Source: Desulfuromonadaceae bacterium UBA2294
GTDB lineage: Bacteria > Desulfobacterota > Desulfuromonadia > Desulfuromonadales > UBA2294
NCBI GenBank assembly: GCA_002345625.1
Contig: DDWE01000108.1
Location: forward strand, 1 to 34,843
Length of the DNA stretch: 34,843 bases
Direction of reading: 5' to 3'
The notes under the pieces are model-generated. The model ran no database searches and was not told the DNA's origin. It saw nothing but the letters and a program-made list of their open reading frames with translations. How positions within the stretch are numbered: the first letter of the stretch is position 1; each line of letters opens with the position of its first letter. A program made the position numbers and the translations under genes. Below are positions 1 to 8,059 of the stretch, in pieces.

Positions 1-112
1 CGTGTCACCTTGCTGTCATAATCATCATCATCGTCATCCGATTTGTCATGATGATTCTCACTGCTGATTTTGGCAATGCGGCGACCAAACGGATCGTATG
101 CATAGGAAACCG
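1..112 (-). pseudogene. Orphan Rhs fragment, partial (continues beyond window start)
   Basis: These 112 bases are identical to 2184-2295, inside the large rhs gene, and lie in the same orientation. Read on the minus strand they encode the Rhs-core stretch SYAYDPFGRR followed by the His/Asp-rich segment. Identity stops abruptly at 112/113, a few bases before the inverted end of the neighbouring transposase unit. Upstream of the match the reading frame runs into the transposase 3' end and shows no convincing start codon or ribosome site. This fits a silent, 5'-truncated rhs-CT cassette downstream of a full-length rhs gene, a layout known for Rhs loci. The rest, including any alternative toxin tip, lies outside the window. 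It could also be the remnant of a second full rhs gene broken by the transposase. Confidence 0.75.
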
Positions 113-850
113 GAATTACGGGGACAGTATACAGAACTACCCATTGCTTCGCTTTGGCCCCGGCTTTTGTGGCCGCAGAGTTCTTGCCAGCAAGGCCTCG
201 ATGTTATCGACAAACGACTCATCCCCGAGGGGCCGGCCTGAGCGCTCATGCTTGCGAAAGGTGGTCATTTCGTCTTCCGATGACAATGATAGGAAATCTC
301 GCCAATTCCCAACGATTGAGAGTAACGGCTCAACCTTTACCAGTTTGTCGTCTTGAGCCAGAAGATGTGCCTGGGCACTGCTCCACGAATAATCACCCGG
401 GGAAGCAACCATCCCGGCGGCTACCGGATTCATTTCCACATAGCGAGCCGCAGCGATCAGATAACCTTCATCCATCGGAAAGGAGGCAAAACGTTCCTGC
501 CACAGGTGACCACGCCACTTCTCGCGAAAGTTGATCCTGCGGGTATAACGGCGATGGGCTTCGCCAATGGCGCGAGCAAGCCCTTCTTCCGATTCAGGGA
601 CGGCAATCAGGTGAACATGGTTGGGCATCAGACACCAGGCCCAAATTGCGACGCGATATTTGCCGCACCATTCAGCCATCAGGTCGATATAGGCCGAATA
701 GTCGTCATCACAGAAAAAGGTCTGCTGGCGGCGGTTGCCACGTTGGGTGATGTGGTGAGGGATTCCGGGTGCGATTACTCGTGCGATGCGTGCCATGGGT
801 GGAGAATAACAGCTACATTTTACATGTCAATTAAATATACTGTCCCTAGA
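113..850 (-). mobile_element. RAYT/Y1-transposase unit with short inverted ends
   Basis: The sequence GGGACAGTATA at 121-131 is repeated in inverse orientation at 836-846 (TATACTGTCCC). The two copies enclose a single Y1 transposase gene whose stop codon is 6 bp from the left copy. Flanking bases also partly match, so the real ends may extend to about 113 and 850. The left boundary coincides with the end of the duplicated rhs segment. The sequence to the right of 846 does not continue the rhs homology, so this is not a simple insertion into an intact second rhs copy. No flanking target duplication is visible, as expected for HUH/Y1 enzymes. Confidence 0.65.
137..796 (-). CDS. REP-associated tyrosine transposase (Y1_Tnp/RAYT family)
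   Basis: A 219-residue protein starting MARIARVIAPGIPHHITQRG, the standard N-terminus of stand-alone Y1 transposases. It carries the HUH-type metal motif in PNHVHLIA and the downstream RYVEMNPVAAG block with the family's conserved tyrosine. Length is normal for RAYTs. These enzymes nick and rejoin single-stranded DNA at short palindromic ends, and the 11-bp inverted ends on either side of this gene are plausible substrates. No strong ribosome site precedes the ATG, so expression may be weak. The gene lies between the rhs toxin-immunity pair and a truncated rhs copy, a typical place for such elements. It looks intact. Family assignment is confident; present activity is not shown. Confidence 0.9.
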   Translation of the reverse strand: MARIARVIAPGIPHHITQRGNRRQQTFFCDDDYSAYIDLMAEWCGKYRVAIWAWCLMPNHVHLIAVPESEEGLARAIGEAHRRYTRRINFREKWRGHLWQERFASFPMDEGYLIAAARYVEMNPVAAGMVASPGDYSWSSAQAHLLAQDDKLVKVEPLLSIVGNWRDFLSLSSEDEMTTFRKHERSGRPLGDESFVDNIEALLARTLRPQKPGPKRSNG

Positions 851-891
851 ACTCGCGGCGCCTCGTTGATCTCATCCGGATGAGTGAAGGG

Positions 892-932
892 AAAAGGGGG
901 CTACCATTGAATTTTGTAGATGGTAGACCCCC
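892..932 (-). terminator. Rho-independent terminator after rhs-immunity pair
   Basis: On the minus strand GGGGG-T-CTACCAT and ATGGTAG-CCCCC pair across a 12-base loop, followed by TTTT. It lies about 40 bp past the stop of the small lipoprotein gene and separates the rhs unit from the transposase. Confidence 0.8.
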
Positions 933-971
933 TTCTTCTGCTGTCTGCTGAGTTATTTGATGTCTATAGCA

Positions 972-1283
972 TCAGAACTGAATATCACCTTGTTTCAAAT
1001 TAACCCAAGTATCAGTGTTGCTAGACACCGTTGATCGTGGATTGGCGTTTATCTTTAAGAGATCGACTTTCACTTTATAACCGTTTGACTTTAATGGGTA
1101 TTTTTCAACTAGATAATGGTATGTGTCGTCCTTCGCAACATACCACCATGACACTGAAGAATGCATGAGGCTTTTTTCCCACTTTATCTTCAGTATACTG
1201 GGGGTGACCTCTTCAAACTTATCCTCACATCCAGCTAGGGCGGCAAATATAAGCATAAACAATACGATAAATATTTTCTTCAT
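972..1283 (-). CDS. Small lipoprotein, candidate Rhs immunity protein
   Basis: A 103-residue protein with a signal sequence and lipobox LAGC, predicting lipidation at Cys19 and export across the inner membrane. No family was recognised. Its ATG overlaps the rhs stop codon in an ATGA arrangement (1280-1283), so translation is coupled directly to the end of the toxin-bearing gene. Position and size are those expected of an Rhs immunity protein. A lipoprotein location suggests that the toxin tip acts in the periplasm, for example on cell wall. The coding sequence is AT-richer than the rhs core, as is common for exchanged tip/immunity modules. The immunity function is inferred from context only. 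Confidence 0.75.
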   Translation of the reverse strand: MKKIFIVLFMLIFAALAGCEDKFEEVTPSILKIKWEKSLMHSSVSWWYVAKDDTYHYLVEKYPLKSNGYKVKVDLLKINANPRSTVSSNTDTWVNLKQGDIQF

Positions 1284-4200
1284 AACGTCCCCTCGAAGCG
1301 GCTCCCTCTGTTGTAGATTAATGGCATCATTGGTGATGTTTGGCTATTTCTTTCCAAGGCCTCAATACTTTCGGATAACTCCCTTGGTGTTTCGAAGCCA
1401 AGCCAGTCATCAGCATCAACATTTTCTCCAACAGTAGACCTTACGGTATCAGAGGCCCAATCGGCACAGGTATGACTATACTGCCATTCGTCCGTTCTGT
1501 TAACGAAGTCCACAAAGCGTTTAATCTGCTCAGGAGATAAATCGTAATAACGGCTGTATGGGGCACTCATGCCATTCTCTAGGCCAATCCTAACATCAGT
1601 CCCAGCACCATTGTTTACTGTACGTGGGTGGTTGTCTGGCCACAAACCGTAGTTTGTAATATTGCCATTTGCATCACGGTAACTAACCCAGGCATGGCCA
1701 TCTGTAAAATCCGCATTTGGTGCTACGTTACTATGAATGCCCAAAGTATCTAACCCAAGCGGGTCAATGAATGCTATAGGCCGATTCCATACATATCCGT
1801 AGAGATTGACATCACCGGCCAAGAAGCCTAGCGGGTCCTCTGAAATGAACCGCCCAACATCACTATCGTAATATCTAGCCCGGTAATAATACAGCCCCGT
1901 CTCCCGGTCATACTCACGACCAGTGTAGGTGTATGGCTGCTTGATGCTGTTCTTCAGGTCGTGCAGATTGCCGTAGCTGTCATATTCGTAGCTCTGGACA
2001 ACCTTTGCCCGGTCATCAGTCATGGCCACGATAGAGCCGAGACCATCTGCATGATAGTAGGCGGTCTTCTTCTTACCAATCAAGGCTAAAGGTTCATCGA
2101 TGCCAGGGCCATGCACGTAGCGGTTGCCGACTTTACCGTGATCGTTGATTTCAGCAACGATATCTTCGCCGTCATACAGGTAGCGTGTCACCTTGCTGTC
2201 ATAATCATCATCATCGTCATCCGATTTGTCATGATGATTCTCACTGCTGATTTTGGCAATGCGGCGACCAAACGGATCGTATGCATAGGAAACCGTACCA
2301 CCATCGGGCAATATCACCTGCGTTAATTGATTTTCATAATTCCAGATATAGGTCGTGTTGCCTTTGGATGTCGTCTGCTTGGTTCGATTGCCATTGGCAT
2401 CATAGCTATAGTTTGCCCGGTCAGCAGTCAGCAGTTCATTGCCGGTGTCATGGGTGTAGTTACGGTGCTGGCTGCTGGTGATCCGATTGCCGACCACATC
2501 ATATTGGTAGTACTCATTTTGTTTCGTGTTATCAGTATGCTTTGTTTCGACCTGGTGCTTTTTGTCGTTCCGACTCTTATCATGGTCTTTTTTATCATCA
2601 TCCCGGTAGTCGTGTGGATTCTCTTTGTTTTTGACAGAGTGGACGCCAGTAAGCCGGTAAGTTGCGTCATAGATATAGCCAAGGGTGCTGTCGCTATCGG
2701 TTTTACTGGTTCGGTTGCCGACTGGATCATGCGTGTAGAGACTTTGTGCGATCAGATTGTGACGACTGCTGGCAACCAGACTGGTCAAGCGTCCCAGATC
2801 GTCGTAATCATATGCTGTCTCAACGCCGTTCGGATAAGTGAGGCGGCTTCTTCGGCCGAGATCATCATAAGCAAAAGAAAAGTCTCCCGCCATGGAGCGG
2901 ATATGTGCCAAACGGCCAGCGGTGTCGTAGTCATAGTCATTATCAATATTGAACGATCCATCCAGTGCGCTGCGCCTGCCTGCGCTATCGTAGGTGTAGT
3001 TCAGCTCATAGCCACGGCTATCGGCAACCTTGATCATCCGATCCGCACTATCATAGGTAAAGGTGTAGGCAATATCCTGATTGGTTGCGCCCTGTAAATT
3101 GCCGCGGCTATCGTAAGCGAAGGTGGTTAGATTGCCATCAGGGTAGGTTTTGGCGACCAGTCGACCTGCGACATCATAATCGTAGTCGATACTGTTGCCG
3201 TTGGCGTCGGTCTTGCGGTCAACACGTCCGGCAACATCGTAATCATAACGGGTTTCGCGACCAAGCGGATCGACTTCTTTCACCATCTGACCGAGCGGGT
3301 TGTAACCAAAGCGGGTGGTCTGGTTTTTGGCGTCAGTTAACGCCGTGAGCTGATCGACACCGCCACTACAGGAAGAGCAACCGGCACTGCCGCTGTATTC
3401 AAAGACGGTGGCATTGCCAAGGGCGTCAATCATCTTCACCATCTGGCCCTGAGCATTATATTCAAACCGGGTGATGTTACCATTGGCATCGACGATCTCA
3501 GAGCGGTTACCGGCGGCATCGTAGGCATATTCAGTCATCTTGCCGGCGCTATCGATCATCCTGCTGACCCGACCACGGGCATCATACTCGAAGCGGGTCA
3601 CATTACCTTCAGCATCGATGATTTGAATCCGATTGCCTGCATCATCGTAACGATAGTGTGTCGTCTGATTATCGGGGCCGGTAACAGCGGTCAGGTTACC
3701 CTGCGCGTCGTAACCGAAAACCGTCGTAACAGCACCGGGTGCAATCGTGCGGATAAGCTGTCCCGATTCGTCGTATTCGAAGCTACTGATACCGGCTGGT
3801 GATTCGATTCCGGTCAGGTTGCCACGCTCATCATAGCTGTAGCTGGTAACGCTGCCATCGTCTTCGCTGATCGTAAGCACTTGACCAAATTCATTGTAGG
3901 TGTATTCGGTTGTTTTGCCTTCGACATCAGTGACCGAAGTCATATTGCCTGAGCTATCGTAACCGTAACTGGTAATCTTGTCGCCAGGTTCGGCCTTGCT
4001 GGTCATGTTGTGGTTTGCGTCATAAGTGTAGCTTGTGACATTGCCAGCTACATCTGTCTTTTCAAGCAGATCACCGGTCTGTGGATCATAGGTGTATTGC
4101 CACTCGCCGCCGTCCTTTTCGGTAAAGGTGGTGGTACGCACCACATCGTCGTCTTGCGGGTAGTTGATCGTGCGACTGCGCCCTTCAGGGTCGATAGCGG

Positions 4201-6130
4201 TCCTGACGCGGTAGGCATCATCGTAGGAGTAAGAGGTAAGGTTGCCGAGTGGATCAACCTTGGAGGTGAGAAAAGCATTAGCAGCATAGCTGTATTGCCA
4301 TGTTGCACCATCGGGGAAAGTGACACTCTGCAAGGTCTCGTCAACCAGGAAGGTATAGGTATTCCCCGCCGGGTCTGTCACCAAAGAGAGCTTTCCTAAA
4401 CCGTCGTAAGCAAAAGATACCGTGCGGCCAGCGGCATCGGTTACGCTCTGCAGCAAACCTTCGACGTAGGAGAACGTGTGCTGGTTGCCGTTACGATCAA
4501 TTTGTGCGACCAACTGCCCGTCAACGTTGAAGCGTTGCTCTACCCCGCTTTTAAGGAGACGATCCCAACCCCCATCCGGATTTCTGGACAAAGCTGCATA
4601 GTCACCAGCCTGGGAGCGGTAAGTTCCTGCACCAATCGGTCGATAGAGAAGATAGCGTCCGTTGCCTTGATTAAGGATAACTTCGCCAAAGGTATTTTCG
4701 GTCAGGGTAATATCCAGGCTGTGCCGCCAACCGGTTCCTAACGTACCGACATAACTATCCTGACTTCGATAATTAAGGCTCATGGCGAGACCGGATGTTC
4801 CGGGGATGGGGAACAGCGGCAGACTGTCGCTGAGCTCCCCTCCGGCAACATTGGCGGTAGAGCCAAAGGTAACTTTAAGCATGCAGGAAGAGTTGGCGTT
4901 TTCGGCGACGGTAAAAGCCAGTTCTTTACTATCAGTGCAATCAGAGTTATCGACCTGACCGGCATTCAAAACAGCAGAATGGGAACCGACTTCCACCACC
5001 TTACCGTCAGTGCGCTTACCATCCCAGATGATCGATGGTGACTTTCCAGCACCTGACACGCTGCGGCCAGCAACATTAAGGTCCCAGTCGACTACCTTAT
5101 CGGAACTATCGGAGATCATGGCGTTGAAAAGCACATTCCCGCCCGTATCGCGATTGACTTCACTCTCGGCGCCTGTAAAAGACTCTACCGTCAGATCGCA
5201 GCAGCCTTCATCAACGACACCGTCACAATTATTGTCTATATTATCGCCGCAAACTTCCTCTGCACCGGGGTGAACATTAACTCCAGTGACCAGATTATCA
5301 TCGCAATCCCCATCGGCTACCGAATACCCGTCACCATCTCTATCAGACTCAACCTTGATGGTTTTAGTCTTGCTATGCCTATTCCCAAAAGGATCTTCCG
5401 CCGAAACCTCAATTAAGTAGTCTCCGGGTAACACAGATGCCGTATCCCAGAAAAAAGTTTTATATATGTACGAAGTACCTACTGCGCCCAAATTATCGTC
5501 CAAGAGGACTGACTTCTCACCAGTGTCGACGTGCGTTGCACTGATTAGAATAGAGTGAATTCGAAAATTGTCGCCGACTGAATAGCGAATAGGTTGGGCC
5601 CCTTCAGGCGGGGTCCCATAATAGGGATAAAGATTCACAACAGGTTCAATATCATCAACTGTTTGAAAGTTTTTTGTAACCAGTAGTGCCCCGTTTCGAT
5701 ATATCTCACCTTTCCAGGGGCCGGGATAAAGGCCCACATTGTAACTGGATATTCCACTCGTCCAATTTCCACTGGCATACTCTCCCGTCGACCCCGGGAA
5801 AGTGGTGCCTCCGGAAAAAACCCAAGCACCTGAAAATCGTGTCAATGTCTGTGGAGTGTTATAAAGGAGTACCTGCTCACCAGTTGGCTGGCTAGTTTTT
5901 TGATCAAGTACCGGACGGTAATATTTCCACTCGAAAACATCTCCAATCCGTACATTTCCTAGATATATCCAATGATAGATGACACCGGCTGAGAGACTGA
6001 AGGTGCTTCTTGCCTGCCCGTCAGCCGAAGTTATTCGAGAATTCTGCCAATAAAATTCTGCTGCAACTGCACTTGATTGAAATGCAAACATGAACAGGCT
6101 AAGCAGTCCGTACATCAAAAACTTTTTCAT
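1280..6130 (-). CDS. Secreted Rhs/YD-repeat protein with C-terminal toxin-like domain
   Basis: A 1616-residue protein. Residues 1-24 form a Sec signal peptide ending AVAA. Residues 263-311 carry a MopE-type metal-binding motif (DRDGDGY, DCDDN, PGAEEVC, IDNNCDG, DEGCC). Long YD repeats follow, with a CSSCSGG insert and two charged stretches, one rich in Lys/His/Asp and one with a six-Asp run. The Rhs core ends at DPLGL (1456-1460), the usual junction with variable tips. The tip, residues 1461-1616, has GHAWVSY (His1479) then HTCADWAS (Cys1555). A His-then-Cys order suggests a permuted papain/NlpC-like fold, but this is only a guess. There is no PAAR domain, so export is probably Sec-dependent rather than by type VI secretion. 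The start has a good GAGGGAGAGAG ribosome site. The gene overlaps the candidate immunity gene by 4 bp. Confidence 0.9.
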   Translation of the reverse strand: MKKFLMYGLLSLFMFAFQSSAVAAEFYWQNSRITSADGQARSTFSLSAGVIYHWIYLGNVRIGDVFEWKYYRPVLDQKTSQPTGEQVLLYNTPQTLTRFSGAWVFSGGTTFPGSTGEYASGNWTSGISSYNVGLYPGPWKGEIYRNGALLVTKNFQTVDDIEPVVNLYPYYGTPPEGAQPIRYSVGDNFRIHSILISATHVDTGEKSVLLDDNLGAVGTSYIYKTFFWDTASVLPGDYLIEVSAEDPFGNRHSKTKTIKVESDRDGDGYSVADGDCDDNLVTGVNVHPGAEEVCGDNIDNNCDGVVDEGCCDLTVESFTGAESEVNRDTGGNVLFNAMISDSSDKVVDWDLNVAGRSVSGAGKSPSIIWDGKRTDGKVVEVGSHSAVLNAGQVDNSDCTDSKELAFTVAENANSSCMLKVTFGSTANVAGGELSDSLPLFPIPGTSGLAMSLNYRSQDSYVGTLGTGWRHSLDITLTENTFGEVILNQGNGRYLLYRPIGAGTYRSQAGDYAALSRNPDGGWDRLLKSGVEQRFNVDGQLVAQIDRNGNQHTFSYVEGLLQSVTDAAGRTVSFAYDGLGKLSLVTDPAGNTYTFLVDETLQSVTFPDGATWQYSYAANAFLTSKVDPLGNLTSYSYDDAYRVRTAIDPEGRSRTINYPQDDDVVRTTTFTEKDGGEWQYTYDPQTGDLLEKTDVAGNVTSYTYDANHNMTSKAEPGDKITSYGYDSSGNMTSVTDVEGKTTEYTYNEFGQVLTISEDDGSVTSYSYDERGNLTGIESPAGISSFEYDESGQLIRTIAPGAVTTVFGYDAQGNLTAVTGPDNQTTHYRYDDAGNRIQIIDAEGNVTRFEYDARGRVSRMIDSAGKMTEYAYDAAGNRSEIVDANGNITRFEYNAQGQMVKMIDALGNATVFEYSGSAGCSSCSGGVDQLTALTDAKNQTTRFGYNPLGQMVKEVDPLGRETRYDYDVAGRVDRKTDANGNSIDYDYDVAGRLVAKTYPDGNLTTFAYDSRGNLQGATNQDIAYTFTYDSADRMIKVADSRGYELNYTYDSAGRRSALDGSFNIDNDYDYDTAGRLAHIRSMAGDFSFAYDDLGRRSRLTYPNGVETAYDYDDLGRLTSLVASSRHNLIAQSLYTHDPVGNRTSKTDSDSTLGYIYDATYRLTGVHSVKNKENPHDYRDDDKKDHDKSRNDKKHQVETKHTDNTKQNEYYQYDVVGNRITSSQHRNYTHDTGNELLTADRANYSYDANGNRTKQTTSKGNTTYIWNYENQLTQVILPDGGTVSYAYDPFGRRIAKISSENHHDKSDDDDDDYDSKVTRYLYDGEDIVAEINDHGKVGNRYVHGPGIDEPLALIGKKKTAYYHADGLGSIVAMTDDRAKVVQSYEYDSYGNLHDLKNSIKQPYTYTGREYDRETGLYYYRARYYDSDVGRFISEDPLGFLAGDVNLYGYVWNRPIAFIDPLGLDTLGIHSNVAPNADFTDGHAWVSYRDANGNITNYGLWPDNHPRTVNNGAGTDVRIGLENGMSAPYSRYYDLSPEQIKRFVDFVNRTDEWQYSHTCADWASDTVRSTVGENVDADDWLGFETPRELSESIEALERNSQTSPMMPLIYNRGSRFEGTL
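2184..2295 (-). repeat. 112-bp direct repeat shared with the orphan rhs fragment
   Basis: Every base matches window positions 1-112. The repeat lies in the last part of the YD/Rhs core, upstream of the toxin tip, where recombination with an orphan cassette would swap the tip while keeping the core in frame. Because the other copy is cut by the window edge, the full repeat may be longer. Confidence 0.95.
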
Positions 6131-6457
6131 TATCTCTCTCCCTCAGTCCAATCCTTCACGACGATCCTAGTACATAATTTTGTGGTTTTGCGTTCCCGGA
6201 TTGCTCCGAGTTGCACTCCATATCGATTCATTGAAGATTGACACTGTAATTACAGCTTCTTACATATTTCTTACAAATTATTCAAAAGTTCAAATTCTAA
6301 TGTTGTCTACCGCCAATTACTCTATCTTTATTAGCAGGTCGTGCCTGTAAACCTGATTGCCAAATCTATTGCCAATCAGAATACCAACCCTTTATTTCAG
6401 CCTATTGCCAAAGAAAAAAGCCCCTCCGCTTTTGTAAGCAGAAGGGCTTTAAACTTT
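6131..6457. other. AT-rich intergenic region between rhs and tRNA-Glu
   Basis: About 330 bp without a convincing gene. It must contain the rhs promoter, but no single sigma-70 site stands out; TTGAAC with AAATAT 18 bp downstream on the minus strand is a weak candidate. Three direct copies of ATTGCCAA start at 6356, 6368 and 6404. The region lies directly after the 3' end of tRNA-Glu and is visibly AT-richer than the metabolic genes, consistent with an island boundary. Confidence 0.5.
6413..6450 (-). terminator. Terminator of the tRNA-Lys/tRNA-Glu transcript
   Basis: The minus strand reads AAAGCCCTTCTGCTTAC, a short loop, then GCGGAGGGGCTTTTTTC. This gives a stem with few mismatches and a six-base T tract, starting 8 bp after the tRNA-Glu CCA end. 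Confidence 0.85.
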
Positions 6458-6535
6458 TGGCGTCCCCAGGGGGATTCGAACCCCCGTCGCCGCCGTGAAA
6501 GGGCGGTGTCCTGGGCCAGGCTAGACGATAGGGAC
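6458..6535 (-). tRNA. tRNA-Glu (anticodon TTC)
   Basis: A 78-nt cloverleaf including an encoded CCA. The acceptor GTCCCTA pairs with TGGGGAC with one G-T pair. The anticodon loop CTTTCAC gives TTC, and the T arm carries GGTTCGAATCC. It is cotranscribed with tRNA-Lys 50 bp upstream and followed at once by a terminator. Its 3' end borders the rhs island. Confidence 0.97.
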
Positions 6536-6585
6536 TTAGACTTCAAGTCCCCGCAGGAATGACCCTGCGGTACTTCTTTTTAAAA

Positions 6586-6661
6586 TGGTGAGCCGGGGGG
6601 GGATCGAACCCACGACCATCTGATTAAAAGTCAGATGCTCTACCAACTGAGCTACCGGCTC
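6586..6661 (-). tRNA. tRNA-Lys (anticodon TTT)
   Basis: A 76-nt cloverleaf with encoded CCA. GAGCCGG pairs perfectly with CCGGCTC, the anticodon loop CTTTTAA gives TTT, and the T arm carries GGTTCGATCC. It is the first gene after a strong promoter. The 50-nt spacer to tRNA-Glu holds a small hairpin (CCGCAGG/CCTGCGG) that may mark processing. Confidence 0.97.
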
Positions 6662-6676
6662 GCAAACAAGGACGAC

Positions 6677-6705
6677 TTTATACTGCAGGCGACGCGGCAA
6701 GTCAA
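6677..6705 (-). promoter_or_regulatory. Sigma-70 promoter for the tRNA-Lys/tRNA-Glu operon
   Basis: The minus strand shows TTGACT (6705-6700), a 17-bp spacer and TATAAA (6682-6677). The predicted start is a few bases before the tRNA-Lys 5' end. The A/T tract just upstream (6706-6724) resembles an UP element, common before stable-RNA genes. Confidence 0.8.
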
Positions 6706-6749
6706 CTTTTTTTTCAAAAAAGTCTTTCTGCAGCGCCTGTTACCTGCTT

Positions 6750-8042
6750 TCAGGCAAACGGGTTGGTGATCTGAATCGTCTCGTCGCGACGCGGCCCGAC
6801 CGAGACCAGAACCACCGGACAGCCGGAAACTTCGGCCAGCTTGTCGAGATAGGCACGGGCGGCGGCCGGCAGATCAGCCATGGTCCGGGCGCCGGTCAGA
6901 TCGCAGTTCCAGCCTTCGATCTCTTCGTAGACCGGGGTGCAATCCTTGAGGATTTCGAAGTCGCGCGGAAACTGCTCGATCAGCTTGCCGCGGTAGGAAT
7001 AGGCGGTGCAGATCTTGATCGTTTCAAAATCGTTGAGGACGTCCATCTTGGTGACAGCAAGGCCGGTCATCCCGGAGAGGCGCACCGCTTCGCGCAGGGC
7101 GACGGCATCAAACCAGCCGGTGCGCCGCGGACGGCCGGTGGTGGCGCCGAACTCGGAGCCGATCTTGCGGATCTTTTCACCAACCTCATCATCGAGTTCG
7201 GTCGGGAACGGGCCACTGCCGACGCGGGTGACATAGGCCTTGGTGATGCCGACGACGGCGTTGATATGGCGCGGGCCGATGCCGGTGCCGGTGCAGACGC
7301 CGCCGGCCACGGTTGAGGACGAGGTGACAAAGGGGTAGGTGCCGTGATCGATGTCGAGCAGGCTCCCCTGGGCGCCCTCAAACAGCACCTGACGACCAGC
7401 GTCGAGGCTGTCACTGACCGCGGTCGAGGCGCAGCCGAGGTACTTCTCCAGTTCGCGGGCGTAGGCACCGTATTCGTCAAGAATCTCCTGCTCAACCAGC
7501 GGCTTCTCACCAAAATAGTTCTCAATGATGAAGTTCTTCTCCGGCAGGAGATCCTTGAGCTTGCGGGCAAAGACATCGGGGCGGACCAGATCATAGAGGC
7601 GAATGCCACGACGACCGATCTTGTCTTCGTAGACCGGGCCGATACCGCGACCGGTGGTGCCGATCTTCTTGTCGCCCGATTTGGCTTCGCGGGCGATATC
7701 GACCACCTTGTGGTACGGCATGATGATATGAACATTGCCGTCGACCAGCAGCTGGCTGTCATCCTTGAGATAGCCGCGTTTTTTCAGCCCCACGATCTCC
7801 TGCAGAAACACCTTCGGGTCGAGCACGACGCCGTTGCCGATGATGCAGCGCTTGCCTTCATGCAGGATACCGGACGGGATCAGGTGCAGGACCACCTTCT
7901 CGGTACCGACCACCAGGGTGTGTCCGGCGTTGTTGCCGCCCTGAAAACGGACCACATCGTCGGCATACTCGGTGTAAATGTCGACAACCTTCCCTTTGCC
8001 TTCGTCGCCCCACTGGGCGCCAATGATGACCAGATTTGCCAT
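6750..8042 (-). CDS. purA: Adenylosuccinate synthetase
   Basis: A 430-residue cytoplasmic enzyme that joins IMP and aspartate using GTP, the first committed step to AMP. Visible motifs are the P-loop GAQWGDEGKGK near the N-terminus, GNNAGHT, the switch region GTTGRGIGP, and the IMP-binding TTGRPRRTGWFD. Length matches the family. The start is the ATG at 8042, just before GAQWGDEG. It follows hisZ by 17 bp and is the last protein gene of this minus-strand run. No convincing rho-independent hairpin separates it from the downstream tRNA promoter. Confidence 0.98.
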   Translation of the reverse strand: MANLVIIGAQWGDEGKGKVVDIYTEYADDVVRFQGGNNAGHTLVVGTEKVVLHLIPSGILHEGKRCIIGNGVVLDPKVFLQEIVGLKKRGYLKDDSQLLVDGNVHIIMPYHKVVDIAREAKSGDKKIGTTGRGIGPVYEDKIGRRGIRLYDLVRPDVFARKLKDLLPEKNFIIENYFGEKPLVEQEILDEYGAYARELEKYLGCASTAVSDSLDAGRQVLFEGAQGSLLDIDHGTYPFVTSSSTVAGGVCTGTGIGPRHINAVVGITKAYVTRVGSGPFPTELDDEVGEKIRKIGSEFGATTGRPRRTGWFDAVALREAVRLSGMTGLAVTKMDVLNDFETIKICTAYSYRGKLIEQFPRDFEILKDCTPVYEEIEGWNCDLTGARTMADLPAAARAYLDKLAEVSGCPVVLVSVGPRRDETIQITNPFA

Positions 8043-8059
8043 GCCGTCTCCTGTTGGTC

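Noticed and set aside
2327..3097. Plus-strand frame of 256 codons with hydrophobic stretches inside rhs
   Set aside because: Hydrophobicity comes from reading the Asp/Tyr codons of YD repeats backwards (ATC/GTA runs). Not a real membrane protein.
1280..6130. YD repeats as a possible CRISPR or tandem DNA repeat array
   Set aside because: The repeats are degenerate at DNA level and keep protein periodicity; no constant repeat with unique spacers is present.
6341..6562. Small plus-strand frame across tRNA-Glu
   Set aside because: It overlaps the tRNA and its terminator in antisense.
6536..6585. Hairpin between the two tRNAs as a terminator
   Set aside because: On the transcribed strand no T tract follows the stem; more likely a processing spacer.
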